From the NCBI RefSeq assembly GCF_000614065.1, contig NZ_BAKG01000011.1, forward strand, positions 1 to 64,000: a stretch of 64,000 nucleotides of DNA, read 5' to 3'. This document shows, one piece after another, positions 53,018 to 62,431 of this stretch. The DNA comes from Prevotella dentasini JCM 15908 (GTDB taxonomy: Bacteria; Bacteroidota; Bacteroidia; Bacteroidales; Bacteroidaceae). Under the pieces are notes generated by a model. That model was not told the DNA's origin. It was given only the letters and a program-made list of their open reading frames with translations, and did no database searches. Every line of letters begins with the position of its first letter. Position 1 is the stretch's first letter. Position numbers and translations under genes: made by a program.

Positions 53018-54358
53018 ATGCACGGACATACGGACAACTATACGTTCCTGACGCAGGGACCGGTACACCGCGTCATCCTGACGATGGCGGTACCGACCAT
53101 CATCTCGATGCTCGTAACGAGCCTTTACAACATTGCCGACACGTTCTTTGTCGGCCAGATAGACACGCAGTCTACCGCAGCGGTGGGCATCGTCTTCTCA
53201 CTGATGTTCTTCGTTCAGGCTACGGGATTCTTCTTCGGGCACGGGTCGGGCAACTACATCTCCCGGGAGCTGGGTGCGCGTCGGCACGACAACGCCGTGC
53301 GCATGGCCTCCGCGGGCTTTTTCCTCTCGTTCGTCTTCGGTATGGCGATATTGCTGCTGGGCGAGCTTTTCCTCACGCCGCTTTCACTTTTCCTCGGGAG
53401 CACGCCCACCATCCGCCCCTATACCGAGGACTATATGGGCATCATCCTGCTCGGGGCACCGCTGCTGACCTCCTCGCTGACGCTGAACAACCAGATGCGC
53501 CTGCAGGGCAATGCCGGCTATGCCATGTACGGCATCGTGGTGGGAGCCGTGCTCAATGTCGCGCTCGACCCCGTCTTCATCTTCGGCCTCGGGATGGGGG
53601 TGCGCGGAGCGGCCTTGGCTACCGTTGCGGGGCAGCTGGTTTCGTTCGTCGTTCTCCTGTATATGTCCCGCCGGGGCGAGAACATATCCGTCAGTCTTCG
53701 CCGTTTCAGCCTGTCGTGGCCGCTGCTGAAGGAGATTTTCTATGGCGGAAGCCCGTCGCTGATGCGGCAGGGGCTTGCCTGCGTGGCTACGATGACGCTT
53801 AATGTCGCTGCCGGAGCATACGGCGACTCTGCCATCGCCGCCATGAGCATCGTCAACCGGATAGCGATGCTCGTCTTCGCTGCCGTAATCGGGTTGGGTC
53901 AGGGCTTCCAGCCCGTCTGCGGATTCTGCTACGGTGCAGGGCTTTTCGCGCGGCTGAAGTCGGCCTACCGTTTCACGGTCATGGTCGGCACGCTCTTTCT
54001 TGTGGTCTGTGCCGTGGCCGGGTGGCTCTTCAGCGGTTCGCTGATAGGCATATTCCGCAACGACCCCGATGTGATAGCCGTCGGGGTGGTGGCCCTCCGC
54101 TTTCAGCTCTCCACCTTTCCGCTGAATGCGTTTATCCTTGCGAGCAACATGATGGCGCAGACGTGCAGGATGCCATGGCGTGCCAATTTCCTTGCCGCTG
54201 CCCGGCAGGGACTGTTCTTCATTCCGCTTATCGTGCTGCTTCCTCTCCGTTTCGGACTCTTGGGCGTGGAGATGTGTCAGGCCGTCAGCGACTTCCTCTC
54301 TTTCGTGGTAACGGTGCCCATCATGGTCTGCATCTTCCGCGAAATGAAGTCGGAGTGA
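53018..54358 (+). CDS. MATE-family efflux transporter (chromosomal)
   Basis: A 446-residue inner-membrane transporter with about 12 segments. Motifs include LYNIADTFFVGQIDTQSTAAVG, MRLQGNAGYAMYGIVVGAVL, VLNVALDPVFIFGLGMGVRG and GLGQGFQPVCGFCYGAG, of the MATE/NorM type. It is GC-richer and clearly different in sequence from the ICE-borne MATE at 22890. An HMA-AraC regulator follows 48 bp downstream and probably senses the stress that the pump relieves. Confidence 0.91.
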   Translation: MHGHTDNYTFLTQGPVHRVILTMAVPTIISMLVTSLYNIADTFFVGQIDTQSTAAVGIVFSLMFFVQATGFFFGHGSGNYISRELGARRHDNAVRMASAGFFLSFVFGMAILLLGELFLTPLSLFLGSTPTIRPYTEDYMGIILLGAPLLTSSLTLNNQMRLQGNAGYAMYGIVVGAVLNVALDPVFIFGLGMGVRGAALATVAGQLVSFVVLLYMSRRGENISVSLRRFSLSWPLLKEIFYGGSPSLMRQGLACVATMTLNVAAGAYGDSAIAAMSIVNRIAMLVFAAVIGLGQGFQPVCGFCYGAGLFARLKSAYRFTVMVGTLFLVVCAVAGWLFSGSLIGIFRNDPDVIAVGVVALRFQLSTFPLNAFILASNMMAQTCRMPWRANFLAAARQGLFFIPLIVLLPLRFGLLGVEMCQAVSDFLSFVVTVPIMVCIFREMKSE

Positions 54359-54406
54359 AGCTCCCTCCACGATATTCCTCACCATCTAACCGTCAATATC
54401 CGCACA

Positions 54407-54970
54407 ATGACAACACTGCATATAAAGAATATGGTCTGCGACCGCTGCAAGATGGCAGTCGGTATGGTTCTTACCGCTGCCGGGCTTCATCCGCTCAGCA
54501 TAGAGCTGGGCGAGGTCTCGGTGGAGGAGGACGTCTCTCCCGACCGCCTCGGGCTGCTCCGCGAGTCGCTCGGCAGGCTCGGGTTTGAGCTTCTCGGCGA
54601 CAGGCGGCAGCAGATTGTCGATGCCGTGAAAAGCGCGCTCATCCGCCTCGTGCGCTATGGCGACAATCGCTCACGGCAGACCGTCAGCAGCTACCTTTCG
54701 TCGGAGCTGCATCAGGACTACAGTGCCCTGTCCAGACTCTTTTCGGAAGAAGAGGGAAAAACCATCGAGCGGTATTACATCGAACTCCGCATAGAGCGCG
54801 TGAAGGAACTCATCGGGTATGGCGAGCTGACGCTGACGCAGATAGCCCTGCAAATGAACTATTCGTCGACGGCCTACCTGTCCAGCCAGTTCAAGAGCGT
54901 AACCGGCATGACCCCCTCGCAGTTCAGGGCGGCGAAAGGCAGTGTCCGCAAGAGTCTTGACAAGGTGTAG
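54407..54970 (+). CDS. AraC-family regulator with N-terminal HMA-like domain
   Basis: A 187-residue protein. Residues 1-65 (LHIKNMVCDRCKMAVGMVLTAAG...) resemble a heavy-metal-associated domain with the CxxC motif CDRC. The C-terminal 100 residues are an AraC helix-turn-helix (LTLTQIALQMNYSSTAYLSS, then VTGMTPSQFRAAK). It may be metal-responsive, but regulation of the upstream MATE gene is inferred from position only. Confidence 0.85.
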   Translation: MTTLHIKNMVCDRCKMAVGMVLTAAGLHPLSIELGEVSVEEDVSPDRLGLLRESLGRLGFELLGDRRQQIVDAVKSALIRLVRYGDNRSRQTVSSYLSSELHQDYSALSRLFSEEEGKTIERYYIELRIERVKELIGYGELTLTQIALQMNYSSTAYLSSQFKSVTGMTPSQFRAAKGSVRKSLDKV

Positions 54971-55231
54971 CGGTGGTATGGCGATAGGCTGATGGCCTGC
55001 TAAGTCCGGCAGCTTTGTTCGTCCGTTGCGGGGGGCAGGAATGGCATTTGTGTCTGAATATAGCGGCCGCGGTGTGGAATATCCTTCAAGGGAGAAGACC
55101 ATTTCAATGTTTTCGGCTTAACTTTTCCGCCGAACCGGCACCTTTATCGGAAAAAATGTGTAAGTTTGCAGTGGAATAGGGATGCTGCCCGATGCGGACA
55201 GCCTTGCCCCGATAACTAAAGACAATATACA

Positions 55232-56179
55232 ATGAAGCACTTTCTTACTATATGGATGGCCTGCCTGACAGCACTGGCTGCCCATGCCCAGACTCCCCGG
55301 ACATTCCGGCTGACCAACGGAAACGGCATGGAGGCTGTGGTAAGCAACTATGGCGCGCGCCTGATGTCGCTGACAGCGCATAACTGGAACGGACGACTGG
55401 AACCCGTCGTAAAGGGTTTCGACAGCGTAGACGACTACCGCCAGCTGCCTACGCTCGGGGCAACGCTCCTGAATTTCACTTCGACGACTGCCGACGCACT
55501 GGCGGACAATACATGGGATGTAATCAGTTCGGATAACCAGTCGGTCGCCATGCGCTGCACAGCCGATTGTGGCGAACCGGGCAGCGGAGGTAAGGCTAAC
55601 ATTTCCGTAACCTATACGCTGACCGACCAAAACGCCCTTGACATAGACTACCGCGTAACTTCTACCGTGCCTGTCCCGTTGCGCCTGACCAACGGCATAG
55701 TCTTCAATCTCTCGGGCGACGGTCATCGGTCCATCCTCAGGCAACATCTATGGTTGGACGCTGCCAAGCATAACCTGCTGGACGACAGGCGGCAGCCCTC
55801 GGGCACGCTGCAGCCTGTCCGCAATACGCCCCTGAACTTCCTCCGCCCACGCGAGATAGGCGACCGCATCGGGCTGCTGGGCGAGGGCTATTGCCATGCT
55901 TTCCAACTGCGCCATCCCGACAATATGCAGAAGCCGGCAGCTATCCTGTTCGATGCCCAGAGCGGCAGGTCGATGACGGTGTACGTTGCCGAGCCAACCT
56001 TGAAGGTGAATACGTATGGCAGCCAGAGCAACGGCATTTCGTTTCAGCCTCTGCACAGCGGATTCAACGGCAGTGGGGAGGCCATCGACAACATCCTCCG
56101 CCCCGGGCAGGTATTCCATACCGCCACGGTATTCCTTTTCGCTACAGACCCTCCTCTGATAATGAAGACTGCGAAATGA
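55232..56179 (+). CDS. Secreted aldose-1-epimerase-like protein with altered active site
   Basis: A 315-residue protein with signal peptide MKHFLTIWMACLTALAAHAQ and the galactose-mutarotase fold (RTFRLTNGNGMEAVVSNYGA, LADNTWDV, ILRPGQVFHTATVFLF). The usual catalytic residues look changed. The conserved His of the THxYFNL region is replaced (LTNGIVFNLSG), and the Glu of the final LxPGE motif is Gln (ILRPGQ). It is also somewhat shorter than typical. It may bind sugars rather than convert them. Confidence 0.75.
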   Translation: MKHFLTIWMACLTALAAHAQTPRTFRLTNGNGMEAVVSNYGARLMSLTAHNWNGRLEPVVKGFDSVDDYRQLPTLGATLLNFTSTTADALADNTWDVISSDNQSVAMRCTADCGEPGSGGKANISVTYTLTDQNALDIDYRVTSTVPVPLRLTNGIVFNLSGDGHRSILRQHLWLDAAKHNLLDDRRQPSGTLQPVRNTPLNFLRPREIGDRIGLLGEGYCHAFQLRHPDNMQKPAAILFDAQSGRSMTVYVAEPTLKVNTYGSQSNGISFQPLHSGFNGSGEAIDNILRPGQVFHTATVFLFATDPPLIMKTAK

Positions 56180-56261
56180 CGCCTTGCATGTCTCGGCCTG
56201 CATGACAGGCAGTGGGAGGAGGCGGGCATCTCCGAATGGCAGAATATCCGAACCGTATTTT

Positions 56262-56400
56262 TAGAACGGCACTTTGGCATTGTCAGAGTGCCGTTTTCGG
56301 GGTGCGAAAGTGCCGTTTTCAGCTCGCGAAAGTGGCACTCTCCAAAGTGTCCTTCCAAAAGCTTTAAATCTTTTATGCGAAAGTTGGCTAAGTGTTCTCC
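56262..56400. repeat. 22-bp-period array downstream of uvrA
   Basis: Six to seven units at an exact 22-bp step: GTGCCGTTTTC recurs, then GTGGCACTC, then TCCAAAAG and TCCAAAAAA. It is GC-richer than the other arrays but has the same period and the A-run/core/T-run layout. It lies between the epimerase-like gene and the uvrA terminator. Nothing else was seen in 56180-56555 apart from that terminator. Confidence 0.6.
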
Positions 56401-56406
56401 AAAAAA

Positions 56407-56439
56407 CTCCCAAGCAAGGGCGATACTCTTGCTTGGGAG
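56407..56439 (-). terminator. Terminator of uvrA
   Basis: A perfect 12-bp stem CTCCCAAGCAAG / CTTGCTTGGGAG followed on the minus strand by TTTTTT. Confidence 0.88.
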
Positions 56440-56555
56440 CTTATAATAGTCCGGTTTGTAACGACTCAAATTTCCTTTCTGTAAAAGAGCGGATGCGGCA
56501 GGCTTGCTCCAAGACGGAAAAGGCGGCGGAATTGGTTGCCCTTGGCAACATGAGG

Positions 56556-59422
56556 CTATAGGGCTGGGGCAGAAGGCGTCTGAAGTTTCTCTGAAAGATA
56601 CTTTCCCGTGAGGCTCCTGCCGCAGGCGGCAACATCTTCCGGCGTACCTGCTGCAACGAGGCGGCCTCCCTTGTCGCCCCCTTCGGGGCCAATGTCCAAC
56701 AAATAGTCTGCACATTTAATGACATCCATGTTGTGCTCAATGACCAGAACGGTGTGCCCCTTGCTGATGAGCGCATTGAAGGCTGCAAGAAGCCGTCGTA
56801 TGTCGTGGTAGTGCAGCCCCGTGGTAGGCTCGTCGAAGATGAACAGCGTAGGCTCCTGACGTTCCTGCCCGATAAAGTAGGCGAGTTTTACGCGCTGGTT
56901 TTCGCCACCGGAGAGAGTGGAGGAGTTTTGCCCGAGCTTTATATAGCCGAGTCCGACGTCTTCGAGCGGTTGCAGCTTGCCTGCTATGCCTTTCTTTTTG
57001 TATTTGCCGAAGAACTCTATCGCCTCCGAAACCGTCATGTCAAGCACGTCGCTGATATTCTTGCCGTTAAAGCTCACGTCGAGAATCTCACGCTTGAACC
57101 GCTTGCCATGACATTCTTCGCACTCGAGTGTCAGGTCTGCCATGAACTGCATCTCAATGGTTATCACCCCTGCTCCCTTACATTCTTCGCATCGCCCTCC
57201 CTCGGTATTGAAGGAGAAGTATTGCGGCGTGAACCCCATCTGTTTGGAAAGCGGCTGTTCGGCATAGAGCTTTCGTATCTCATCGTAGGCCTTCACGTAG
57301 GTGGCAGGGTTGGAACGGGTACTTTTGCCGATAGGGTTCTGGTCTACGAACTCTACATGCCTGATTTGGTCAATATCTCCTGACAGGGAAGAATATTCCC
57401 CGGGAATTTCTGCAACTTCGTCTAACCGCCGTTTCAGGGCCGGATAGAGTATGCCCCTGACCAGCGACGACTTGCCGCTGCCGCTGACACCCGTAACTAC
57501 GGTGAACGCGTTGAGAGGTATCTTTACGTCTATTCCCTTGAGGTTGTTCATCCGGCAGCCTTTTAGCTCAATGGCCATGTTCCATGGTCTTCTTGAGAGC
57601 GGGATGCTTATTTTCTCTGTCCCCGTCAGATACTTGATGGTGTAGGAGCGTGGGTATTTTTCAAGAAGTTCCTTGTTGGTATGCGAATTGTCGCTGGCAG
57701 CGGATAGGGTGGGGGGATTTTTCCCTCGTAAACGATTTCTCCACCCAGACGTCCTGCGTCCGGCCCGACGTCGATGAGATAGTCGGCAGCCCGCATGATT
57801 TCCTCGTCGTGTTCAACTACCACTACCGTATTGCCCAGTCCTTGCAGTTCTTTCAGCACTGCTATAAGGCGGTCGGTATCGCGGCTGTGCAGACCGATGG
57901 AGGGTTCGTCCAGAATATAGAGTGAGCCGACTAATGAAGAACCCAGCGATGTTGTCAGATTGATGCGCTGACTCTCTCCGCCACTGAGCGTGCTTGACTG
58001 GCGATTGAGCGTCAGATAGCCCAATCCCACTTCTACCAAAAATTGTAATCGGCTGTTGATTTCAGCCAACAGGCGTTTGCTGACCTTGGCTTCGTGCTCG
58101 GTCAGTCTAAGTTCCCGGAACCATTCCTGAAGGTTGCCGACAGGCATTTCCACGAGGTCTGTTATTGCCATTCCGGCTATTTTTACCCATGTTGCCTCTT
58201 TTTTCAGTCTTCGTCCGTGGCAGTCGGGGCATACGGTTTTGCCCCGATAGCGGCTCAGCAGCACCCGGTATTGAATCTTGTACTGATTGTCTTTCACCAT
58301 TTGGAAGAAAGAATCAATGCAGATGCGCTCGTTGTCTGGCGTATGCCTGTCGCTTGGCAGACCATGCCAGAGTTGTCCCTTCTCTTCCGGTGTCAGCTCA
58401 AAATATGGCTTGAAGATGGGAAAATTGTCAATGGCTGCCCGTCGGCAGAACTCATCCTGCCATACTTTCATCTTGTCTCCGTGCCAGCATTGCACACAGC
58501 CGTCATAGACCGACAGGGACGAGTTGGGGATGACGAGACGCTCGTCTATGCCGATGACCCGTCCGAATCCTTCGCAGGTGGGACATGCGCCCAAGGGTGA
58601 GTTGAAGGAGAACATGTTGTCGTTCGGGTCTTCAAACCTGATTCCGTCAGCTTCAAAACGCGTGGAGAAGTCATAAACGATATTGGATGGGAGAAACAAC
58701 AACCGCAGCGATCCGTTTCCCTCATAGAAAGCCGTTTCACAGGAATCGGTCAGTCGTGAGATGGCATCCTTGGATTCATCGACAGACATGCGTGTGATGA
58801 CCAGATAAACATTTTCTCCGGAAACAGTTTCGTCTTCCAGATGCTCTGCCAGCCAGTCTTCTATGCGCACGAAATCACCATTTGTGTAGATTCGGGAATA
58901 TCCCTCCTGTACCTCCATCTCCAGTTGCTGCTGCACAGACCGTCCTTCGACGACATGCAAGGGGGCGAGAATGCAGAACTTGGTGCCCGGTGAGTATTCC
59001 TGAGTCTTGTCAATGACGTCTTCTACCGTGTGCCGTTTCACCTCCTCACCGCTCACTGGGCTATATGTCCGTCCGATTCGTGCATAGAGCAATCGGAGAT
59101 ATTCGTAGATTTCAGTTGATGTACCTACGGTAGAGCGAGGGTTGCGCGCTATGACTTTCTGTTCTATGGCAATGGCAGGAGGGAGACCTTTTATAAAGTC
59201 AACTTCCGGCTTCGACATCCGGCCGAGGAACTGCCGGGCATAGGCAGAAAGGCTTTCAACATATCTTCTTTGTCCTTCGGCATATAATGTATCGAAGGCG
59301 AGCGATGATTTTCCCGAGCCTGACACGCCTGTTACGGCAATGAACTTGTTTCGGGGAATCCTCACGCTGATATTCTTCAGGTTGTTTACCCTTGCACCTC
59401 GTATTTCTATGTACTTGTCCAT
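56556..59422 (-). CDS. uvrA: UvrA excinuclease ABC subunit A (frameshifted in this sequence)
   Basis: UvrA is the damage-recognition ATPase of nucleotide excision repair. The start at 59422 ([17 protein letters not shown]) lies just after the TAATTTTG promoter. The first ABC module has [19 protein letters not shown], a zinc finger (CPTCEGFG) and [12 protein letters not shown]. The frame then slips at 57711-57716, where a C run (G run on plus) appears one base short, and the second module resumes ([49 protein letters not shown]). Joined, it is about 955 residues, the normal length. Confidence 0.9.
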
Positions 59423-59470
59423 GTTGTTTCTGTTTGGTCTGCCAGATGGCTCTGGGCTGAAAATCTCCTG

Positions 59471-59478
59471 CAAAATTA
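59471..59478 (-). promoter_or_regulatory. Promoter -7 box of uvrA
   Basis: On the minus strand TAATTTTG, 48 bp before the uvrA start. It sits downstream of the alternative start at 59509, which argues against that longer reading. Confidence 0.55.
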
Positions 59479-59532
59479 CAAAAAAGATTTTGATTTCTTT
59501 CCAAAACACTGATGTACATCTTTGACAGGTAT

Positions 59533-59556
59533 TTCCGGGATGAAATAATCCCGGAA
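59533..59556 (-). terminator. Possible terminator after OmpP1/FadL-like gene
   Basis: A 9-bp stem TTCCGGGAT / ATCCCGGAA lies 54 bp past the stop at 59610. The T-tract is weak. Confidence 0.4.
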
Positions 59557-59609
59557 CTTTCTTGCAAGAATGTCCCGGGATTGCTATGAGTAATGTTTTA
59601 AGCGGATAA

Positions 59610-61205
59610 TCAGAAATGATAGCCTAGTGTCAGTAGGAGTTGACTCCTGTTGTTGTCTACTTTGGTCGGCGTTGGTATGTTGGTGAGGGTTGTAGAAGTG
59701 GCATTATCTCTGACGGCCATAGACGAGAAAGGATAGAAGTCGCCTTGCTGTGAGCTGTATTGGTAGGCAAGGTCTACGTTGAATTTCTCTATCTGATAGC
59801 CCAATCCAAAGGTGAAGCGGTTGGTTGATTTCCAGTTGACAAAGTCGGTTGCCGAAGAATAGCTGGAACCGAGTGATGCCAAGCCTGTGTCTTTCTGTCC
59901 ATTCTCCTCGTATGCCGGGCTCAAGTAGTTGTAGCCAAAACGGACAGCGAAGTTGCTGATAGGTTTGTATTCCATACCAAACTTAAGCGTGCTGACGCCC
60001 TTCAGTGTCTTCTTGGTGTGATCGTTCATGGCTGCATCCCTGAAGGTTGTCTCGTAGCCATCGACACCATTGATAATTCGTGTGTTGATGCTGCCATAGT
60101 CCTCGTACTCATAGGTGAGACCCATAGCAAGGTAGTTGCCGACGGTATGCCCCAGCGACAGGCCAAACTTCCACGGAGTCCAAATCTTATAGTCATAAGA
60201 GTTGCTGATGTTGCCTTTATCGTATAATCCGCCCTCCGTGGCATTGTTGTTTATCTTGGAGTAGTTGGAGGTGGTCAGGTCGTACCATGTCGGGGTCTTC
60301 ATGTACACACCGATGCGGAAAGGTGAATTGTCAACGGGGCGGAAAATGGCACCTGCCGTGATGTCTACGCCCGTGCCGGTAATCTTACGCTCGTCAGAGT
60401 AGTTTATCTGGCCGAGACCGTCTGACAATTTCTCGCGGTATTCGCTATATCCTTTGTAATGTACATCCTTGATGCCAAACGTTATGCCAAGAAATATCCG
60501 GTTGTGGATGTTGCCGCTGATGTTGAAATCGTAGTTACCGATATATCCTGTATGGGCACGATTGAAAGCATAGCTGTCAGCCAAATAGTTGTAGCTCTTG
60601 CTATCTTTGGCATCAGGTATCATGGTATTCCAGTAAAGAAAGTCGGTTTGGCTCCATGTGAAAGCGGTGCTGTTGCTGTTGTCGTCCACGTAGCCATTGT
60701 AGTATCCGTCCTTATCCTTTCCTACCGAGAAGCCACCATTAGCCTCAGCTCCTAAGAATCCTTTCAGGTAAGACTGGGTGTTTTGAGAGGCATTATGCAA
60801 TGAGTTGGAAGCATTCAGAATATAGTCGAAATTCTTTCCCTTGTGGTAGTTGAAGGCGAAGTTCAGAAAGGAGTTTCGTCTGGTACGGGTCGAATAGACC
60901 ACTCCAATTTGGTCGAAGCTGGCATTTGTCTTGTTGCCATTGGCAAATTCCGTTCCTTTTCCCTGCATGACCAGTCCGCCACTTGCGGAGACGGTATTGT
61001 GCCGGAAAAGTCCGATACCGGCAGGGTTGCTTCCAATTGTGGAAATGTCTGCACCCAAAGCTTCCAATGCACCACCCATGCCGACATATCTTGCTGTACC
61101 ATTAAGGTCGTTTTCTATGAGTTTTGCGTTTTCGTAAGTTTCCTGTGCTGCCAAGGGTAATGTCATCAGTGTTGCCGCAGTCAATATAAAGTGTTTTGCA
61201 TTCAT
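59610..61205 (-). CDS. OmpP1/FadL-type outer-membrane protein
   Basis: A 531-residue beta-barrel: signal peptide MNAKHFILTAATLMTLPLAA, then GTARYVGMGGALEALGADIS and GSNPAGIGLFRHN, the N-terminal plug signature of OmpP1/FadL/TodX transporters. It ends in LLLTLGYHF with a terminal aromatic residue. Some databases call Bacteroidetes members hemin receptor, but uptake of long-chain hydrophobic compounds is the family role. It lies 75 bp downstream of the Tyr-rich secreted protein on the same strand. Confidence 0.83.
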   Translation of the reverse strand: MNAKHFILTAATLMTLPLAAQETYENAKLIENDLNGTARYVGMGGALEALGADISTIGSNPAGIGLFRHNTVSASGGLVMQGKGTEFANGNKTNASFDQIGVVYSTRTRRNSFLNFAFNYHKGKNFDYILNASNSLHNASQNTQSYLKGFLGAEANGGFSVGKDKDGYYNGYVDDNSNSTAFTWSQTDFLYWNTMIPDAKDSKSYNYLADSYAFNRAHTGYIGNYDFNISGNIHNRIFLGITFGIKDVHYKGYSEYREKLSDGLGQINYSDERKITGTGVDITAGAIFRPVDNSPFRIGVYMKTPTWYDLTTSNYSKINNNATEGGLYDKGNISNSYDYKIWTPWKFGLSLGHTVGNYLAMGLTYEYEDYGSINTRIINGVDGYETTFRDAAMNDHTKKTLKGVSTLKFGMEYKPISNFAVRFGYNYLSPAYEENGQKDTGLASLGSSYSSATDFVNWKSTNRFTFGLGYQIEKFNVDLAYQYSSQQGDFYPFSSMAVRDNATSTTLTNIPTPTKVDNNRSQLLLTLGYHF

Positions 61206-61280
61206 CGTAGTTTATGCTTTTTGTTAGTTCAACAAATATCTGTGTCGAATTGTTTGTCAGGAGTAAAGGTTGGGGACGTA

Positions 61281-62297
61281 TTAGCGTCGGCCACCGAAGC
61301 TGGTTCTGTTTCTGCTTCCTGTGCTGCCAGAACGACTGCCTCCACCGAAACTGCGGCTTCCGCCAAAGCTGCTGTTGGAATTGAAGCCGGAATTAGAACT
61401 CCGCGGAGTAATGTTGGGCGAAGTTCTCTGTGTCGGGGTATAGGTACGGGACGTTCCGAACTGGTAGGTAGGCTGTGAATTACGGGAAGGTCGACGGCTT
61501 CCTGCAAATCCGTTATTTCGGTTTACTATAGTGGTACGGCCACGGCTGAAACCCCTTGTGCCATTATTGTTTGCTGTATTTCCGCGATAGCCGCTAAAGT
61601 TGCTGTTGCTTCGTCCTGCAATGGTAGGGTTTTCGTAGCTTCTTCCATTGCCCCAGTGGTTGGCAGTGCCAGTATGTGTTCCATTATTGCTGTAATAATA
61701 GCTTCCACCGGGATAATATGGACGGTTGAATCCGAATCCATAATAATAAGGAGAGTCCCATCCCCAATAGTTGTACCGGTAAGCCCATGGATATCCCCAG
61801 CCATAGTGCCAACTGCTATAATACCAAGGAGCATAGAGGTCATTATACCAAGGATCCCAATAGCCCCAACTGCTATAATAATAAGGTGAACCTATATACC
61901 AAGGATTATAGCGTCCCCAGAATCCTTCAAACTGCTCCATCCTACGGCTGTAGGCAAAATCATCCACATTAGTTTCGTAGGAGTGCATTAAACCAGCATA
62001 GACGGTATCAACAACATAGGAATCTGTACCAAGCCGGTAGCGGATAATGTCGTTGCCTAAGGAGTCGGTGCCTATTTTCTTGTAAGAAAAGGCTCCTCTG
62101 CGATTGTATTCTTCGGTGGATTTATCTATGCCACTATAATAGGCAGGAGAGTCGTCTGTGTTCCAGATGTCCTTGCCTGCTTTGGAACTTTCTTCTTGAT
62201 TCTCGGATGGAGAGAAGTAAAGATCGTCCTGCGCCATTGTAACGAATGGCATTGCTCCAAATAGGACTGAAAGAAGGATAATTCGTTTCATAATCAT
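61281..62297 (-). CDS. Secreted Tyr/Trp-rich protein of unknown function
   Basis: A 338-residue protein (or 336 from the second ATG at 62291) with a signal peptide (KRIILLSVLFGAMPFVTMAQ). A middle region of WYxxPYYYSSWGY-like repeats rich in Tyr and Trp (residues about 125-200) is followed by a Ser/Arg/Asn/Gly-rich tail. Similar proteins in Bacteroides carry the uninformative name vitellogenin II. The function is unknown. Two TAnnTTTG boxes lie upstream. Confidence 0.7.
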   Translation of the reverse strand: MIMKRIILLSVLFGAMPFVTMAQDDLYFSPSENQEESSKAGKDIWNTDDSPAYYSGIDKSTEEYNRRGAFSYKKIGTDSLGNDIIRYRLGTDSYVVDTVYAGLMHSYETNVDDFAYSRRMEQFEGFWGRYNPWYIGSPYYYSSWGYWDPWYNDLYAPWYYSSWHYGWGYPWAYRYNYWGWDSPYYYGFGFNRPYYPGGSYYYSNNGTHTGTANHWGNGRSYENPTIAGRSNSNFSGYRGNTANNNGTRGFSRGRTTIVNRNNGFAGSRRPSRNSQPTYQFGTSRTYTPTQRTSPNITPRSSNSGFNSNSSFGGSRSFGGGSRSGSTGSRNRTSFGGRR

Positions 62298-62330
62298 CTC
62301 TTATGTTGTGTCTTGTTTATTGTGATATTG

Positions 62331-62362
62331 CAAATATATAATAACCTTGCTATGCAAATATA
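62331..62362 (-). promoter_or_regulatory. Two promoter-like -7 boxes for the Tyr-rich gene
   Basis: TATATTTG occurs twice on the minus strand (62331-62338 and 62355-62362), 24 bp apart, upstream of the start at 62297. Confidence 0.5.
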
Positions 62363-62404
62363 CGGAAATTCCCTAACAATTAATAGGTTTTCCCCTATTT
62401 TTTA

Positions 62405-62412
62405 TAAATTTG
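62405..62412 (+). promoter_or_regulatory. Promoter -7 box of prmA
   Basis: TAAATTTG, 19 bp before the ATG at 62432. Confidence 0.55.
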
Positions 62413-62431
62413 CACATAAAATTAACGTAGA

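Noticed and set aside
53384..54385. 333-residue minus-strand ORF opposite the chromosomal MATE gene
   Set aside because: It is a His/Arg/Glu-rich shadow of a GC-rich transporter gene, with no domain.
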